A DNA stretch of 64,000 nucleotides from Alcaligenes aquatilis (lineage in GTDB: Bacteria > Pseudomonadota > Gammaproteobacteria > Burkholderiales > Burkholderiaceae_B), in contig NZ_CP022390.1 of assembly GCF_003076515.1 (NCBI RefSeq), forward strand, positions 496,001-560,000, read 5' to 3'. Positions 17,705 through 26,261 of the stretch are shown piece by piece. The position numbers and the translations under genes were made by a program. The notes below the pieces were generated by a model. It had not been told where the DNA came from and did no database searches. It worked only from the letters and a program-made list of their open reading frames with translations. Each line of letters opens with the position of its first letter. Position 1 is the stretch's first letter.

Positions 17705-18403
17705 TTACTCGTCGTTGGCATGTAAAAAGCGATACACCAAGGCGCCGATCACACCACCAATCAAGGGGGCCACCCAGAACAGCCACAACTGTTCCATGGC
17801 CCAGGTGCCTTGGAAAAAGGCCACGCCGGTGGAACGGGCAGGGTTCACGGAGGTGTTGGTGATGGGGATGCTGATCAGGTGAATCAAGGTCAGCGCCAGA
17901 CCAATCGCCACACCGGCCAGGCCAGCGTGACCACGCTTGTGAGTCGCACCCATGATGATGAACAGGAAGAAGGCGGTCAGCACAATTTCTGCGATCAGGG
18001 CCGCGTTGCGGCTGTAATTGCCTGGCGAGTGCTCGCCAAAGCCGTTGGAGGCAAAGCCTGCCACGGGATCAAAGCCGGCTTTGCCGCTGGCGATCAGGTA
18101 CAGAACGCCGCCGGCCAGCAGGCCGCCGATAACTTGGGCAAGGATGTAGGGAATAGCGTCACGAGCGGGGAAGCGTCCGCCAGCGACCAGCCCCAGCGTG
18201 ACAGCCGGATTGATGTGGCAACCAGAGATATTGCCAATGGCATAGCACATGGTCAGCAAGGTCAGGCCAAAGGCCAAGGCTACTCCGGCAAAACCAATTC
18301 CCAGTTCAGGATAGGCAGCGGCAAAGATCGCACTTCCGCAGCCCCCAAAGACCAGCCAGAAAGTGCCCAGCGTTTCTGCGGTGCATCGTTTAATTAAAGA
18401 CAT
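17705..18403 (-). CDS. aqpZ: Aquaporin Z
   Basis: A 232-residue six-helix water channel, standard length for AqpZ. Both half-membrane loops carry the NPA signature (HINPAVTLG at about residue 63 and [11 protein letters not shown] at about residue 186). The selectivity-filter residues expected for a water-specific channel are consistent with it: Phe in the second helix region, the His in [18 protein letters not shown], and the Arg after the second NPA. Single gene. Confidence 0.96.
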   Translation of the reverse strand: MSLIKRCTAETLGTFWLVFGGCGSAIFAAAYPELGIGFAGVALAFGLTLLTMCYAIGNISGCHINPAVTLGLVAGGRFPARDAIPYILAQVIGGLLAGGVLYLIASGKAGFDPVAGFASNGFGEHSPGNYSRNAALIAEIVLTAFFLFIIMGATHKRGHAGLAGVAIGLALTLIHLISIPITNTSVNPARSTGVAFFQGTWAMEQLWLFWVAPLIGGVIGALVYRFLHANDE

Positions 18404-18883
18404 GATATGGCCCTGTTAGTGATGTAACACGGCAGCATTCTAGCGATAAGCACGGTTCACCCACTGAAGGAAAGGAAAACAACTGTCAAAAGTTTTCCTT
18501 TGTTGAGGGTGGTGTTTTTTTATAGTAAATGTGAGAAATGTGCTTAAGGTGGCAGTTTGTGTCAGATGCAGGGTTTTGTTGGAATTGCGAAGAATTGCTG
18601 CTTTTTGGGATGGCGTTATAAGTAATTTGTGGGCTAATTTTTTAGCTGCTTTGAATGAAATTTAAAAATCAGGGGTGCGAAATAAAGATGAAACAGGGAA
18701 AGTTGTTTATATAAATAGTTATTTGATGCTTTGTTTACGAGTTTAGATTTTCAGTAATTGAGGAGGCGGATTTTGGGACGTATTTATTCTGACGTCTTTA
18801 TTGGTTTTATGTTTTCTTGATGTGTTTTGCTTTTTAAACATTGGCTAGTGAGTATCAGTGGAAAATCCGAATCGCGTAGGAAT
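18404..18883. other. AT-rich intergenic region with no gene seen
   Basis: About 480 bases, clearly AT-richer than surrounding genes, with many T- and A-runs. No open frame with a convincing ribosome site and coding character was found on either strand. The part next to aqpZ should hold its promoter. It could include an unrecognised small RNA, but no conserved structure was recognised. Confidence 0.6.
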
Positions 18884-18911
18884 AAAAAAAGGGCCAAGAT
18901 GCTTGGCCCTT
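18884..18911 (-). terminator. Terminator of the PepSY/DUF3649/DUF3325 operon
   Basis: Stem AAGGGCCAAG / CTTGGCCCTT with a short loop. Read on the minus strand it is followed by a run of seven T, 17 bases after the last stop codon of the operon. Confidence 0.9.
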
Positions 18912-18927
18912 TCGGTTTAGGTCACGC

Positions 18928-19776
18928 TTACGGCATTTGCTCAATGAAAGCCGCTGTCACGGGTGATACCTGGTGGAAATCAAAAGCCTGATGGTAGATT
19001 TCTCCATTCTTGGCTTCTACAGTTAGCCATAGTTGATGCTCAACCTCACTATTGGGCGGGATGGCAATTTCTACCGATCGTGTCCAGCGTGTGCTGTTAA
19101 ACGCCTGACGGGGTGTAGGCATAGGCTCGGGCTTGCTGACTTGCAGATAGGCGCGGCGTATATGCGGGTCGCAGGCTTGGCAAAAGCGAATCTGGAACGC
19201 TTTGCGATGTGCGCCGGTGGGCCCGCTGATAGGGGCTTGGTCATTCGTTTCAGCCAGTGCAAACGACCACGGACCAATCTGACTTTGCAGGGCATTGTTG
19301 CCAAATACAGGCTGCGGGCCTTGCTGCGTCAGATAAATCACGAAGGCAGCAGGGATGGCCAGAAGGCTGCTGGCCAAGACTAGGCTACGTGTAGACATGC
19401 GTGATGCCGATTCAGTGTTACCTATTCCAGCCGCTTTAGGCGCTGCCTTCGCAACTGGCGTAGGTTTGGCCCGCACAGGTTTCTTTTCCTGCCAAGGCCA
19501 CCAGGGCAGGTAAAAGGTCAGTCCGGCTCCGGCCATGGTCAGCCAGCCCAGCCAGGCAACCGTGCCGATGCTCCAGCCCCAGCCTTGCCAGCACAAGAGC
19601 CAAGCCACGGCCAGAAAAGGCCAGCCGATTAAACGAAAGATCCGCCTTTCCTGCTTGCGAGGCGCGCGATGCAGCAGAAATTCACCCTGGCGATCGCTGG
19701 CCAAGGCCAGGCAGATAAAGCCCGCCAGACTGCTGATAAATACGGCCAGATTTAGCCACAGGCTGGTATTGCTCAT
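18928..19776 (-). CDS. DUF3325 protein with an extra periplasmic-type domain
   Basis: A 282-residue membrane protein. The start at 19776 is chosen because its ATG overlaps the upstream TGA (ATGA) and is preceded by GGAGG. The first 100 residues are a DUF3325 domain with three hydrophobic helices and the ALASDRQGEFLLHR block. After a Lys/Pro/Ala-rich linker another membrane helix (about 132-150) leads to a hydrophilic domain of about 130 residues, probably periplasmic, with a CQAC motif. DUF3325 alone is about 100 residues, so this is an extended form. It is the last gene of an iron-type operon; function unknown. Confidence 0.8.
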   Translation of the reverse strand: MSNTSLWLNLAVFISSLAGFICLALASDRQGEFLLHRAPRKQERRIFRLIGWPFLAVAWLLCWQGWGWSIGTVAWLGWLTMAGAGLTFYLPWWPWQEKKPVRAKPTPVAKAAPKAAGIGNTESASRMSTRSLVLASSLLAIPAAFVIYLTQQGPQPVFGNNALQSQIGPWSFALAETNDQAPISGPTGAHRKAFQIRFCQACDPHIRRAYLQVSKPEPMPTPRQAFNSTRWTRSVEIAIPPNSEVEHQLWLTVEAKNGEIYHQAFDFHQVSPVTAAFIEQMP

Positions 19777-20069
19777 GGCAGCCCTCCTTCCGGCATCACC
19801 AGAAAGCAGAGCAAGGCGATCAAAGCGGTAGGCAGCACCATGCCCAACCAGGCGCGAGTGGCACTTTTGGTACTGAACACCCACATGACGGCGATGGTGT
19901 ACCAGACAAAGCTCAACATATTGGCCGCCAGGACAGCCTGGGCTCTGGGCAAAGGCCAGAGCAAGGTCAGCAATACGGTGGCGGCGTCTGCCAAGGCGTA
20001 GCCACCCACCGTGGCGGCCACGATGCGCGACAACACTTGCAGGCGGTAACGAGGAGTCAGTCCACTCAT
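19773..20069 (-). CDS. DUF3649 small membrane protein
   Basis: A 98-residue protein with three hydrophobic helices, matching DUF3649 (RILAATVGGYALA-like N-terminus, here RIVAATVGGYALADAATVLL). Proteins of this type recur next to PepSY proteins and DUF3325 in siderophore uptake operons. It overlaps both neighbours by four bases (ATGA), showing tight translational coupling. The biochemical role is unknown; accessory function in siderophore-iron handling is inferred from context. Confidence 0.85.
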   Translation of the reverse strand: MSGLTPRYRLQVLSRIVAATVGGYALADAATVLLTLLWPLPRAQAVLAANMLSFVWYTIAVMWVFSTKSATRAWLGMVLPTALIALLCFLVMPEGGLP

Positions 20070-21727
20070 CCGTTCACTCCCGCAGTATGCAAGTTGGCAG
20101 GGGTTGCGGTTTTTTTAGACAGGCTGGCAATGTGCCATTTACGTTTCATTTTTATGGCGATATAGATAAAGATGGCGGCCAGGCCAAGCATGCTCAGGTC
20201 AAAGCCTGCCAGCCCCCAGTCGCCATGGGTGACGGTAACGCCCAGATGGCGGTCGGTCGTCAGCAGGTTCAGGACGGGAATCAGGCCATAGGCGGCGGCT
20301 GTCAGGTAGAGCAGTTCCAGCCAGGCGCGCTTCAAGGGTCGCCAGCAGGCATACAGGAAGGACCAGCCCCAGACCAGAAACAGCACATGAAATTCCCAGG
20401 CGGCGCGGTCGGCCATAGTGACCGGCAAGAGGCGGTTGGCCCAGAAGTAGGCGGCCAGACCTAGCGGCAAACCGGCCAGGGTTCCGGCATTCAGGATTTC
20501 CACCAGACGCAGGCCCGCCGCATCAAAGCGCTCGGATACGCTCAGCGCGGTGGCTTTGGACAGGCGCTTTTGATGATGGGTGCGGCGTTTTACGGTCCAC
20601 AGCACCAGGCCCGTTCCAATAACGGCGCAGCCCAGCAAACCAGAAATAAAGTACAGCCAGCGCAACCACCATTCGGCAAATGCGCCTTCGTGCAAGGCCA
20701 GCAGCACGCGGTGTGTGTCCCCCGTGATATTGCTCGTGTTGTCCGGCTTCATGGCGCTGCCATCGATGGCGTTAAAGCGCAGGGTTTCGGCACGGGTCCA
20801 GTACACGCCCGTCACGCCGGTGCGGCGCAGTTCTACATAAGCTTGGCTATCTGCCGGATGCGTAATGTGTACCGAGGCAATGCTGTTCTTGCCCCAGGTT
20901 TGTTCAGCGCTGTGCATCATCGCGCTTAACGGAGCCTGCGGCATGCTGACGGGCAGGAAGTCATGTTTTTGCTGGCGAATATCCTGGAAGTAAGCCTGTC
21001 GTCCTTCCTCTGTTGCGCCGTACATGATCTCTCGTCCGGTCGGCATATAGAAGGACATGAAAAAGATCAGGCCCGTGTAGGTAATCATCAGGAAAAAGGG
21101 CAGGGACATCACGCTGACGATATTGTGTGCGTCCAGCCAGGAGCGTTGTCCCTTGCCGGGTCTGAAGGTGAAAAAGTCGGTAAAGATCTTTTTGTGTGTC
21201 ACCACGCCCGTCATGACGGCCAACAGCATCAGCATGGTGCAGATACCGACCAGCCAGATAGCGACGGGGTACGGCATGTAGTGCAGCGCATAGTGCATGC
21301 GATACAGACCCGTGCCACCAGCGGTGGCGCGGGGTTCTGTTTCTGGTTGAATCTGGCCGGTGACCGGGTCCAGTTCCTCGACCCCGCGACGGCCACGCTG
21401 ACCGGGTTGGGACATTTCTTCCCAGGCAATGGACAGCCCGTGCGTGGCACGTGGGTTCAGGGCTTGATGCGGCAGGGTAATGGTCCAGGCTTTGGAGTCT
21501 GCCGGGGCATGTGTTTGTAGCTGCGTCAGGGCCTGATCCAGCATCTGGCTGGATTGCTCAGGTAGAACTTGCATGGGCAAGGGACGCTCGGGCTCCATCC
21601 AGCGGGTGATTTCATCGTCTACATAGCCTGCCGTGCCCGTGACGAAGACGAAAAACAGGATCCAGCCCACTACCAGACCGACCCAGGTATGCAGCCATGC
21701 CATACATTGGCGAAATGACTCTTTCAC
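20066..21727 (-). CDS. PepSY-associated transmembrane protein (siderophore-iron reductase-like)
   Basis: A 553-residue inner-membrane protein with four main helices: N-terminal (about residues 15-35), then about 150-172, 195-215 and 350-375, plus a hydrophobic C-terminal group. PepSY-type periplasmic loops lie between. The start FRQCMAWLHTWVGLVVGWILF is typical of this family (FoxB/PiuB-like). Conserved His residues in the helices could bind haem, in line with reductive release of iron from siderophores, as proposed for relatives. First gene of a three-gene operon with a Fur-box-like site about 215 bases upstream. Confidence 0.9.
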   Translation of the reverse strand: MKESFRQCMAWLHTWVGLVVGWILFFVFVTGTAGYVDDEITRWMEPERPLPMQVLPEQSSQMLDQALTQLQTHAPADSKAWTITLPHQALNPRATHGLSIAWEEMSQPGQRGRRGVEELDPVTGQIQPETEPRATAGGTGLYRMHYALHYMPYPVAIWLVGICTMLMLLAVMTGVVTHKKIFTDFFTFRPGKGQRSWLDAHNIVSVMSLPFFLMITYTGLIFFMSFYMPTGREIMYGATEEGRQAYFQDIRQQKHDFLPVSMPQAPLSAMMHSAEQTWGKNSIASVHITHPADSQAYVELRRTGVTGVYWTRAETLRFNAIDGSAMKPDNTSNITGDTHRVLLALHEGAFAEWWLRWLYFISGLLGCAVIGTGLVLWTVKRRTHHQKRLSKATALSVSERFDAAGLRLVEILNAGTLAGLPLGLAAYFWANRLLPVTMADRAAWEFHVLFLVWGWSFLYACWRPLKRAWLELLYLTAAAYGLIPVLNLLTTDRHLGVTVTHGDWGLAGFDLSMLGLAAIFIYIAIKMKRKWHIASLSKKTATPANLHTAGVNG

Positions 21728-21940
21728 GCTGACGCGCCTCCTACTTCAGCACCGTCTCCGGGTGCTGGATTGATAACTGGAAAACTGAGAAAAGCCGTGC
21801 TTGCCTGGCCGCTGCGGGTGACGGATGGAATCCGCTCTTCTTGGACGCTGCACTCGTCATGCAAGCCGCGTTTTTCAGGACGCGAAAAGCGGGTGACAGA
21901 GAAGGAAAGAGGGCATCAGGCTTAAAACAACGGCAAAATA

Positions 21941-21961
21941 ATAGCAATCATTCTCATTACG
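21941..21961 (-). promoter_or_regulatory. Fur-box-like site upstream of the PepSY operon
   Basis: Contains AGCAATCATTCTCATTAC; on the minus strand this reads AATGAGAATGATTGCTATTA, close to the Fur consensus. It lies about 215 bases before the PepSY start, leaving a fairly long leader. Nothing else was recognised in the 470-base gap (21728-22197); the short frames there are not convincing genes. Confidence 0.75.
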
Positions 21962-22197
21962 GTGTAAGAATTCGCCAGGATTCAAGGTTTTATTCAGAAA
22001 TCAATGCGACGCCATAGCTGTTTTGGCGTTTCCCATAGGGGGGAGGGCGCAGTTGAGGGGGGGCTGGTGGGACTTGGAAGGGAGTAAACCTTGTCGGCTC
22101 CAGGCTGACGTACCTTAGGCTGAGGACTGACCGCCGGGGAGGGACAGACGGGAATAGGCTTTGCAGGCATAACCCCCCTACTACCCAATCTTATGGC

Positions 22198-22845
22198 TTA
22201 TAGCGCTTTAACCGCACGTAAAGCGGCCACCCCCGCTTTTGCAGCTTGCGGATGAGGATGGGCACTGCATAGTTCGGCAATGGTCAGCAAATCGGCCCGA
22301 GGCCGTTTTTTGATTTCCTGCGCCAGGACTTCGCTTAAAAAGAAGTTGTCGGCGCTGGCCAGCCTTCTTAGCAAAGGAAAGTCTTGCAAGTCCAGGCTGG
22401 GAATGAGCGGGATAGCGATTTCTTCATGTTCATCGTTCCCGCACAAATGGGTGATGAAATTGCTCAAGCCCGTTTGATCAGGACACAAGGGTGTGTGTGA
22501 TGGATGCAGCTCACTCAAGCAACAAGACCGTTCCAGCGCCTGTTGGGCTGCCGTCAGAAAGGCTGACAAAGACGGGAATACAATGCGGCTGTCGTCGTCG
22601 TGGGATAAGTAAAACACCTGCCCGGCCAGTGGGGATTCGCAGACCCAGACATGGTGACTGCTGGTATCGGGATCGTCCAGAATCAGACCGCCCAGGGCGT
22701 CCAGCGTGGGGTGGCCGCTGAACTGTTCGCTGAAGGCTTGGGCCTGAACGAAGGGGAGCAAGTTTACTTCCTGATCGAAGCGCTCGGCATACAGGCCTTG
22801 TTCGACTTGTTTGAAGTAGTCGTCACATTCTGCTGTCAGGCTCAT
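22198..22845 (-). CDS. Hypothetical protein, possibly SUKH-like
   Basis: A 215-residue soluble, acidic protein with no signal peptide or membrane helix. The segment around residues 65-105 (GQVFYLSHDDDSRIVFPSLSAFL) resembles the core of SMI1/KNR4 (SUKH) domains, which include immunity proteins and many single housekeeping forms. The second half is helical (LLRRLASADNFFLSEVLAQEI). No toxin gene is adjacent, so an immunity role is not supported. Single gene; function unknown. Confidence 0.75.
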   Translation of the reverse strand: MSLTAECDDYFKQVEQGLYAERFDQEVNLLPFVQAQAFSEQFSGHPTLDALGGLILDDPDTSSHHVWVCESPLAGQVFYLSHDDDSRIVFPSLSAFLTAAQQALERSCCLSELHPSHTPLCPDQTGLSNFITHLCGNDEHEEIAIPLIPSLDLQDFPLLRRLASADNFFLSEVLAQEIKKRPRADLLTIAELCSAHPHPQAAKAGVAALRAVKAL

Positions 22846-22924
22846 GTTGTGCGGCTCGCTTGAAAATGGATCGAGTCTTTATACCTGAACTGCCCATGGA
22901 TGCGGTAAGAATTTCCATTAAACA

Positions 22925-22951
22925 GGCCCCGGCTACCAAGGTATCGGGGCC
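22925..22951 (-). terminator. Hairpin after the MatC-like transporter gene
   Basis: Stem GGCCCCG / CGGGGCC with a 13-base loop, 30 bases after the stop codon at 22982. The run after it on the minus strand (TGTTTAAT) is only weakly T-rich. Confidence 0.5.
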
Positions 22952-22981
22952 CGCCGTACTTTTCTGTTTGCTCAGGTGTTT

Positions 22982-24343
22982 TTAGAGCACCACAAATAGC
23001 AGCCAGACGACGACTGGGGCAATAACCGTGACGGCAGCACCGTACAGTAAAAGCTGACGGAAGAAGGCATCACGCGACACTCCCTGAGCATTGGCCAGTA
23101 CCAGTGCGCCGTTGGTGGAGAAGGGGCTGACGTCCACAATGGTGGAGGATACGGCCATGGCTGCAATAAAGCCCACCGGCCCCACGCCGCCATCGCCTTG
23201 CAAAAAGGGCACGGCCAGTGGAATCAGCGAACCCAGCACGGCGGTGGAAGAGGCGAAAGCCGACACGACCGCACCCACAAAAAGCAGCAGCAAGGCCGCC
23301 ATCAAGGGAGAGGTCAGTTGGGCAACGCTATGGCCAACAAAATCAATCGTGCCCATGGATTCCATCACGCCCACATAGGTGCTGACACCCACAATCAGCA
23401 TGATTTCAGGCCAGGACACTTGGCCCAGCGCGCGTTTTTGCAGATTGGGGGCCATCAAGGTCAGTACCAGACCGATGGTGATCGAGGTAAAGCCAATATC
23501 CTGTTTGAAAAACAAGGTCAGAACGGCCAGGATAAACAGGCCTGCCAGGGTCAAGACGCGATACCAGTGCGGGGCCTCGCTGGCACCATTGCCGGCTTCG
23601 ACCAGGGCATCGGGACTTTTCCGGGCGGTCTTGCGCTCTTCGCCCAAGGCCTCGGCTTCAGCGTCGCCAAACACTTGCGGGCCACCCGAGCCATGGGCCA
23701 CGCGGGCAACGTTTACGTCTGCTGAACTTAAGTCCACTTTCTGACGCATCAGCTTCAAACCACCCATCCACACGAACAGCAAAATGGACACGGCCAGGTT
23801 GATGCCCAGGCTGGCCATCATGGTGGCCATTTCATTCAAGGGCAAACCGGCGGCGCTGACCACACGGTTGGTGATGCCGCCATAAATACTGATCGGGGAG
23901 AAGCCGCCCCCTTGGGCGCCATGAATCACCAGCAAACCCATCAAGAGCGGGTTGATGCCGTACTGGCGAGCAAAGCCCAGCGCAATCGGGGCAATGATGG
24001 CAACGGCGGCTGGGCTGACGGCACCGACAGCGGTCAATGCGGCCGTGATCAGAAACATGATCCAGGGAATGGCGGCGATGCGGCCACGCACGGCTCGCAC
24101 AGCCATGCTGACCAGCCAGTTGATCGTGCCATTGTTTTGAGCCAGCGCGAACAAATAGGTAATACCGGCCAGGGTCAGAAACAGGTCAGCCGGAAAGCCG
24201 CCCATGATTTCCTTGGCGCCCATGCCCGCCACCAGCGTACCCACCAGAAAAGCGCCTACAAAAGCAATCAGCCCCATATTGATGGGTAAGACAGTTGCCA
24301 GTACGAACATGCCTCCTAATACGGCAATGGATAGCCAATGCAT
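22982..24343 (-). CDS. SLC13/MatC-type dicarboxylate carrier
   Basis: A 453-residue permease with about 12 helices. The start at 24343 is preferred because an AAGGAG lies nine bases upstream and the protein then begins MHWLSIAVLGGMF, the normal start of MatC-type carriers (MatC_N domain). A soluble, charged loop of about 60 residues near 205-265 separates two halves. Conserved turns include SPAAVAIIAPIALG and AFASSTAVLGSLIPLA. MatC relatives carry malonate or other C3-C4 dicarboxylates; no malonate genes are nearby, so the substrate stays open. Single gene. Confidence 0.88.
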   Translation of the reverse strand: MHWLSIAVLGGMFVLATVLPINMGLIAFVGAFLVGTLVAGMGAKEIMGGFPADLFLTLAGITYLFALAQNNGTINWLVSMAVRAVRGRIAAIPWIMFLITAALTAVGAVSPAAVAIIAPIALGFARQYGINPLLMGLLVIHGAQGGGFSPISIYGGITNRVVSAAGLPLNEMATMMASLGINLAVSILLFVWMGGLKLMRQKVDLSSADVNVARVAHGSGGPQVFGDAEAEALGEERKTARKSPDALVEAGNGASEAPHWYRVLTLAGLFILAVLTLFFKQDIGFTSITIGLVLTLMAPNLQKRALGQVSWPEIMLIVGVSTYVGVMESMGTIDFVGHSVAQLTSPLMAALLLLFVGAVVSAFASSTAVLGSLIPLAVPFLQGDGGVGPVGFIAAMAVSSTIVDVSPFSTNGALVLANAQGVSRDAFFRQLLLYGAAVTVIAPVVVWLLFVVL

Positions 24344-24641
24344 ATGTCTCGTCTCCTTGTAAGTGAACCTTTTGCAGGTTTCTGGAAACGACCCTATCAG
24401 TGGCGGTATGGGGCTATCAATAAAGCCCATGGTTGAATGATTACGCTAAACGTAATGATTAGTCAGGGACGCGATGGTTGAGCTTTCATCTAGCACGCTC
24501 TTGTACTTGCACGGAACAGGCGCGGTTTTCAGGAAGTGGGGCAGCAGGAGTTGGGAATCGAGTGAGGGGCGTTGTGGCTAGGGTAGACAGAAGGGGGGAT
24601 CAGATGGGTGTGAAGAGGCGCAGGCTGTGAAAGCGAGCTGT

Positions 24642-25124
24642 TTATGGCTGGTCCAGTTCAGCCAACAGTTCGCTGCTGTGAATTGTGCGCCCGAAGTGAT
24701 GTTTCCACAGCTTGATACCCAGCTCGCTGGAGCGATCCAGGGACGAGCCGACCGTCAGATCCGTAATCAGAGTAGGGTGCAGCCCCGCATCAAACAAGGC
24801 AAAGCCTGCGGCCAGCACGCAGGTATCGGTTTGAATGCCGCAGACCAGAATGCGATCAGCCTGACATTGCTGCAAATACTCCATCGCCGCCGGGCTAGGG
24901 GCGTAGCCATGTTTGATGAAGATTTGCTTGGCATCGACCAGACAACGATCACTGCGCGGCGGACACCAACCCAACTGGCTGGAAAAGGGCGTTTGCGACT
25001 CGTCGTGCAGTTCAATCAAGGCTGCGCAAGGCAGGCGGGTGCTCAGGGCGTTAATGCCTTCAATTAGCCACGGAGGTGGCGAAAAGCAGCTTTGCACATC
25101 GACAACAAGCAGGATCTGTCGCAT
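24642..25124 (-). CDS. Isochorismatase-family cysteine hydrolase
   Basis: A 160-residue protein of the isochorismatase/nicotinamidase fold, shorter than most nicotinamidases. The expected catalytic triad is visible: Asp9 in LLVVDVQ, Lys71 in IFIKHGY and Cys102 in GIQTDTCVLA. Family members hydrolyse amides such as nicotinamide, N-carbamoyl compounds or isochorismate; this sequence gives no clear substrate. It lies 96 bases downstream of the YeeE-like transporter on the same strand and might be read through from the sulfur cluster, but may equally be independent. Confidence 0.9.
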   Translation of the reverse strand: MRQILLVVDVQSCFSPPPWLIEGINALSTRLPCAALIELHDESQTPFSSQLGWCPPRSDRCLVDAKQIFIKHGYAPSPAAMEYLQQCQADRILVCGIQTDTCVLAAGFALFDAGLHPTLITDLTVGSSLDRSSELGIKLWKHHFGRTIHSSELLAELDQP

Positions 25125-25220
25125 TGCGGGAGTCTCAATAAGAGCGCATCAGCGATGCCAGACGGAGGTGGCCTGGGCAGTCTGAAGGGCCGTCAATCAA
25201 GCCCTTATTGAAACACGGAG

Positions 25221-26228
25221 TCAGGCTGTTGGGCGGGTCCAGGTCAGGCGTGCGCCGACGATAATGCCGAGCACCGCCAGCAAGGAGGTGGCCGACAAGG
25301 TGGACAGGCCGCTTAAACCCTGGCCGATGGTGCAGCCCAGGGCCAGCACGCCGCCTACACCCATTAAGGCTCCGCCTGCCATGGAGCGCAGAATGTGGCG
25401 GGGCGACTCAAAACCTTCCAGTTTCCAGTGGCGACGCAGCAGGGCGCTTAGCAAGGAACCGACCACCACACCCACCACGATCAGGATGGTGAAGCGTGGG
25501 CTCATGCCGGTGGAGATCATGGCGTATTGAATGCTTTCACCAATCGGGGCGACAAAGCTTAGCGAGCTGACGGGCAAGGGTTCGAAGGGATCATCGCCCA
25601 GCCAGCCCGTGGTCAGCCAGCCGGCCACAATCAGCAGTCCTATCAATGCTCCGGCCAGCAGATCATTCAAGCGTAGGCCGTCCTGTCGGCGCCGCAAGGC
25701 AAAAGCGATCAGGGCGGCGACGATAAGGGCAATCACAATAGATCGGATGGGACCTTCAGACAGGGTGACCGCAGGCAGGGTGACGCTGGTGGCTTGGGCC
25801 ACGCTGATGCGCAGCGGCGCCAGCAGGCCTGTCAAGGTGATGTAGGCGGTGATGCCTAAACAAAGCAGTACGACAAAAGAGCGCAGATTGCCTTGTCCTA
25901 ACAGGACCAGAGCACGGGCGCCACAGCCATTGGCCAGGGTCATGCCTGCACCAAATAGCACACCCCCAAGTGGCACCAGCAGCCAGGAAAAAGTAGGATT
26001 CAGATACAGGGCCTTGTCCAGACTGATCAGGCCATAGCCTGCGGCCAGTTGTGTTCCGGCCAGGGCCACGGCCAGCGCCAGGGCAAAGCCCTGAAGCTTG
26101 TAGCCGCTGCGCCCGGACCAGCGCTCGGTCAAGCCACGATAAAAGCAAAAACCACTGAGCTGGCCGCTAATGCCAAAGAGCAGGCCAATGGCCAAGCTGA
26201 CCCACAGTACAAATTCTGTATTCATCAT
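25221..26228 (-). CDS. YeeE/YedE-family thiosulfate transporter (TsuA-like)
   Basis: A 335-residue polytopic inner-membrane protein of the YeeE/YedE family. The three cysteine sites known to pass thiosulfate through YeeE (TsuA) are all present: SGFCFYRG (Cys28), NGCGARAL (about residue 102) and LGCTIGQG (about residue 300). The GFCFYRG and GCTIGQGLSG blocks are strongly conserved. It is 33 bases downstream of fccB, so is probably the last gene of the sox/fcc cluster. It may bring thiosulfate or another sulfur species into the cytoplasm. Confidence 0.9.
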   Translation of the reverse strand: MMNTEFVLWVSLAIGLLFGISGQLSGFCFYRGLTERWSGRSGYKLQGFALALAVALAGTQLAAGYGLISLDKALYLNPTFSWLLVPLGGVLFGAGMTLANGCGARALVLLGQGNLRSFVVLLCLGITAYITLTGLLAPLRISVAQATSVTLPAVTLSEGPIRSIVIALIVAALIAFALRRRQDGLRLNDLLAGALIGLLIVAGWLTTGWLGDDPFEPLPVSSLSFVAPIGESIQYAMISTGMSPRFTILIVVGVVVGSLLSALLRRHWKLEGFESPRHILRSMAGGALMGVGGVLALGCTIGQGLSGLSTLSATSLLAVLGIIVGARLTWTRPTA

Positions 26229-26261
26229 GTGCGCTGCTTATTAGGACCGGGTTAGAACCAC

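Noticed and set aside
21741..22188. Two short minus-strand frames upstream of the PepSY operon
   Set aside because: One overlaps the Fur-box-like site, the other is a Pro/Ser-rich run; neither has a ribosome site or family features.
22198..22845. SUKH-like protein as part of a contact-dependent toxin/immunity locus
   Set aside because: No toxin, RHS, VgrG or two-partner secretion gene lies nearby.
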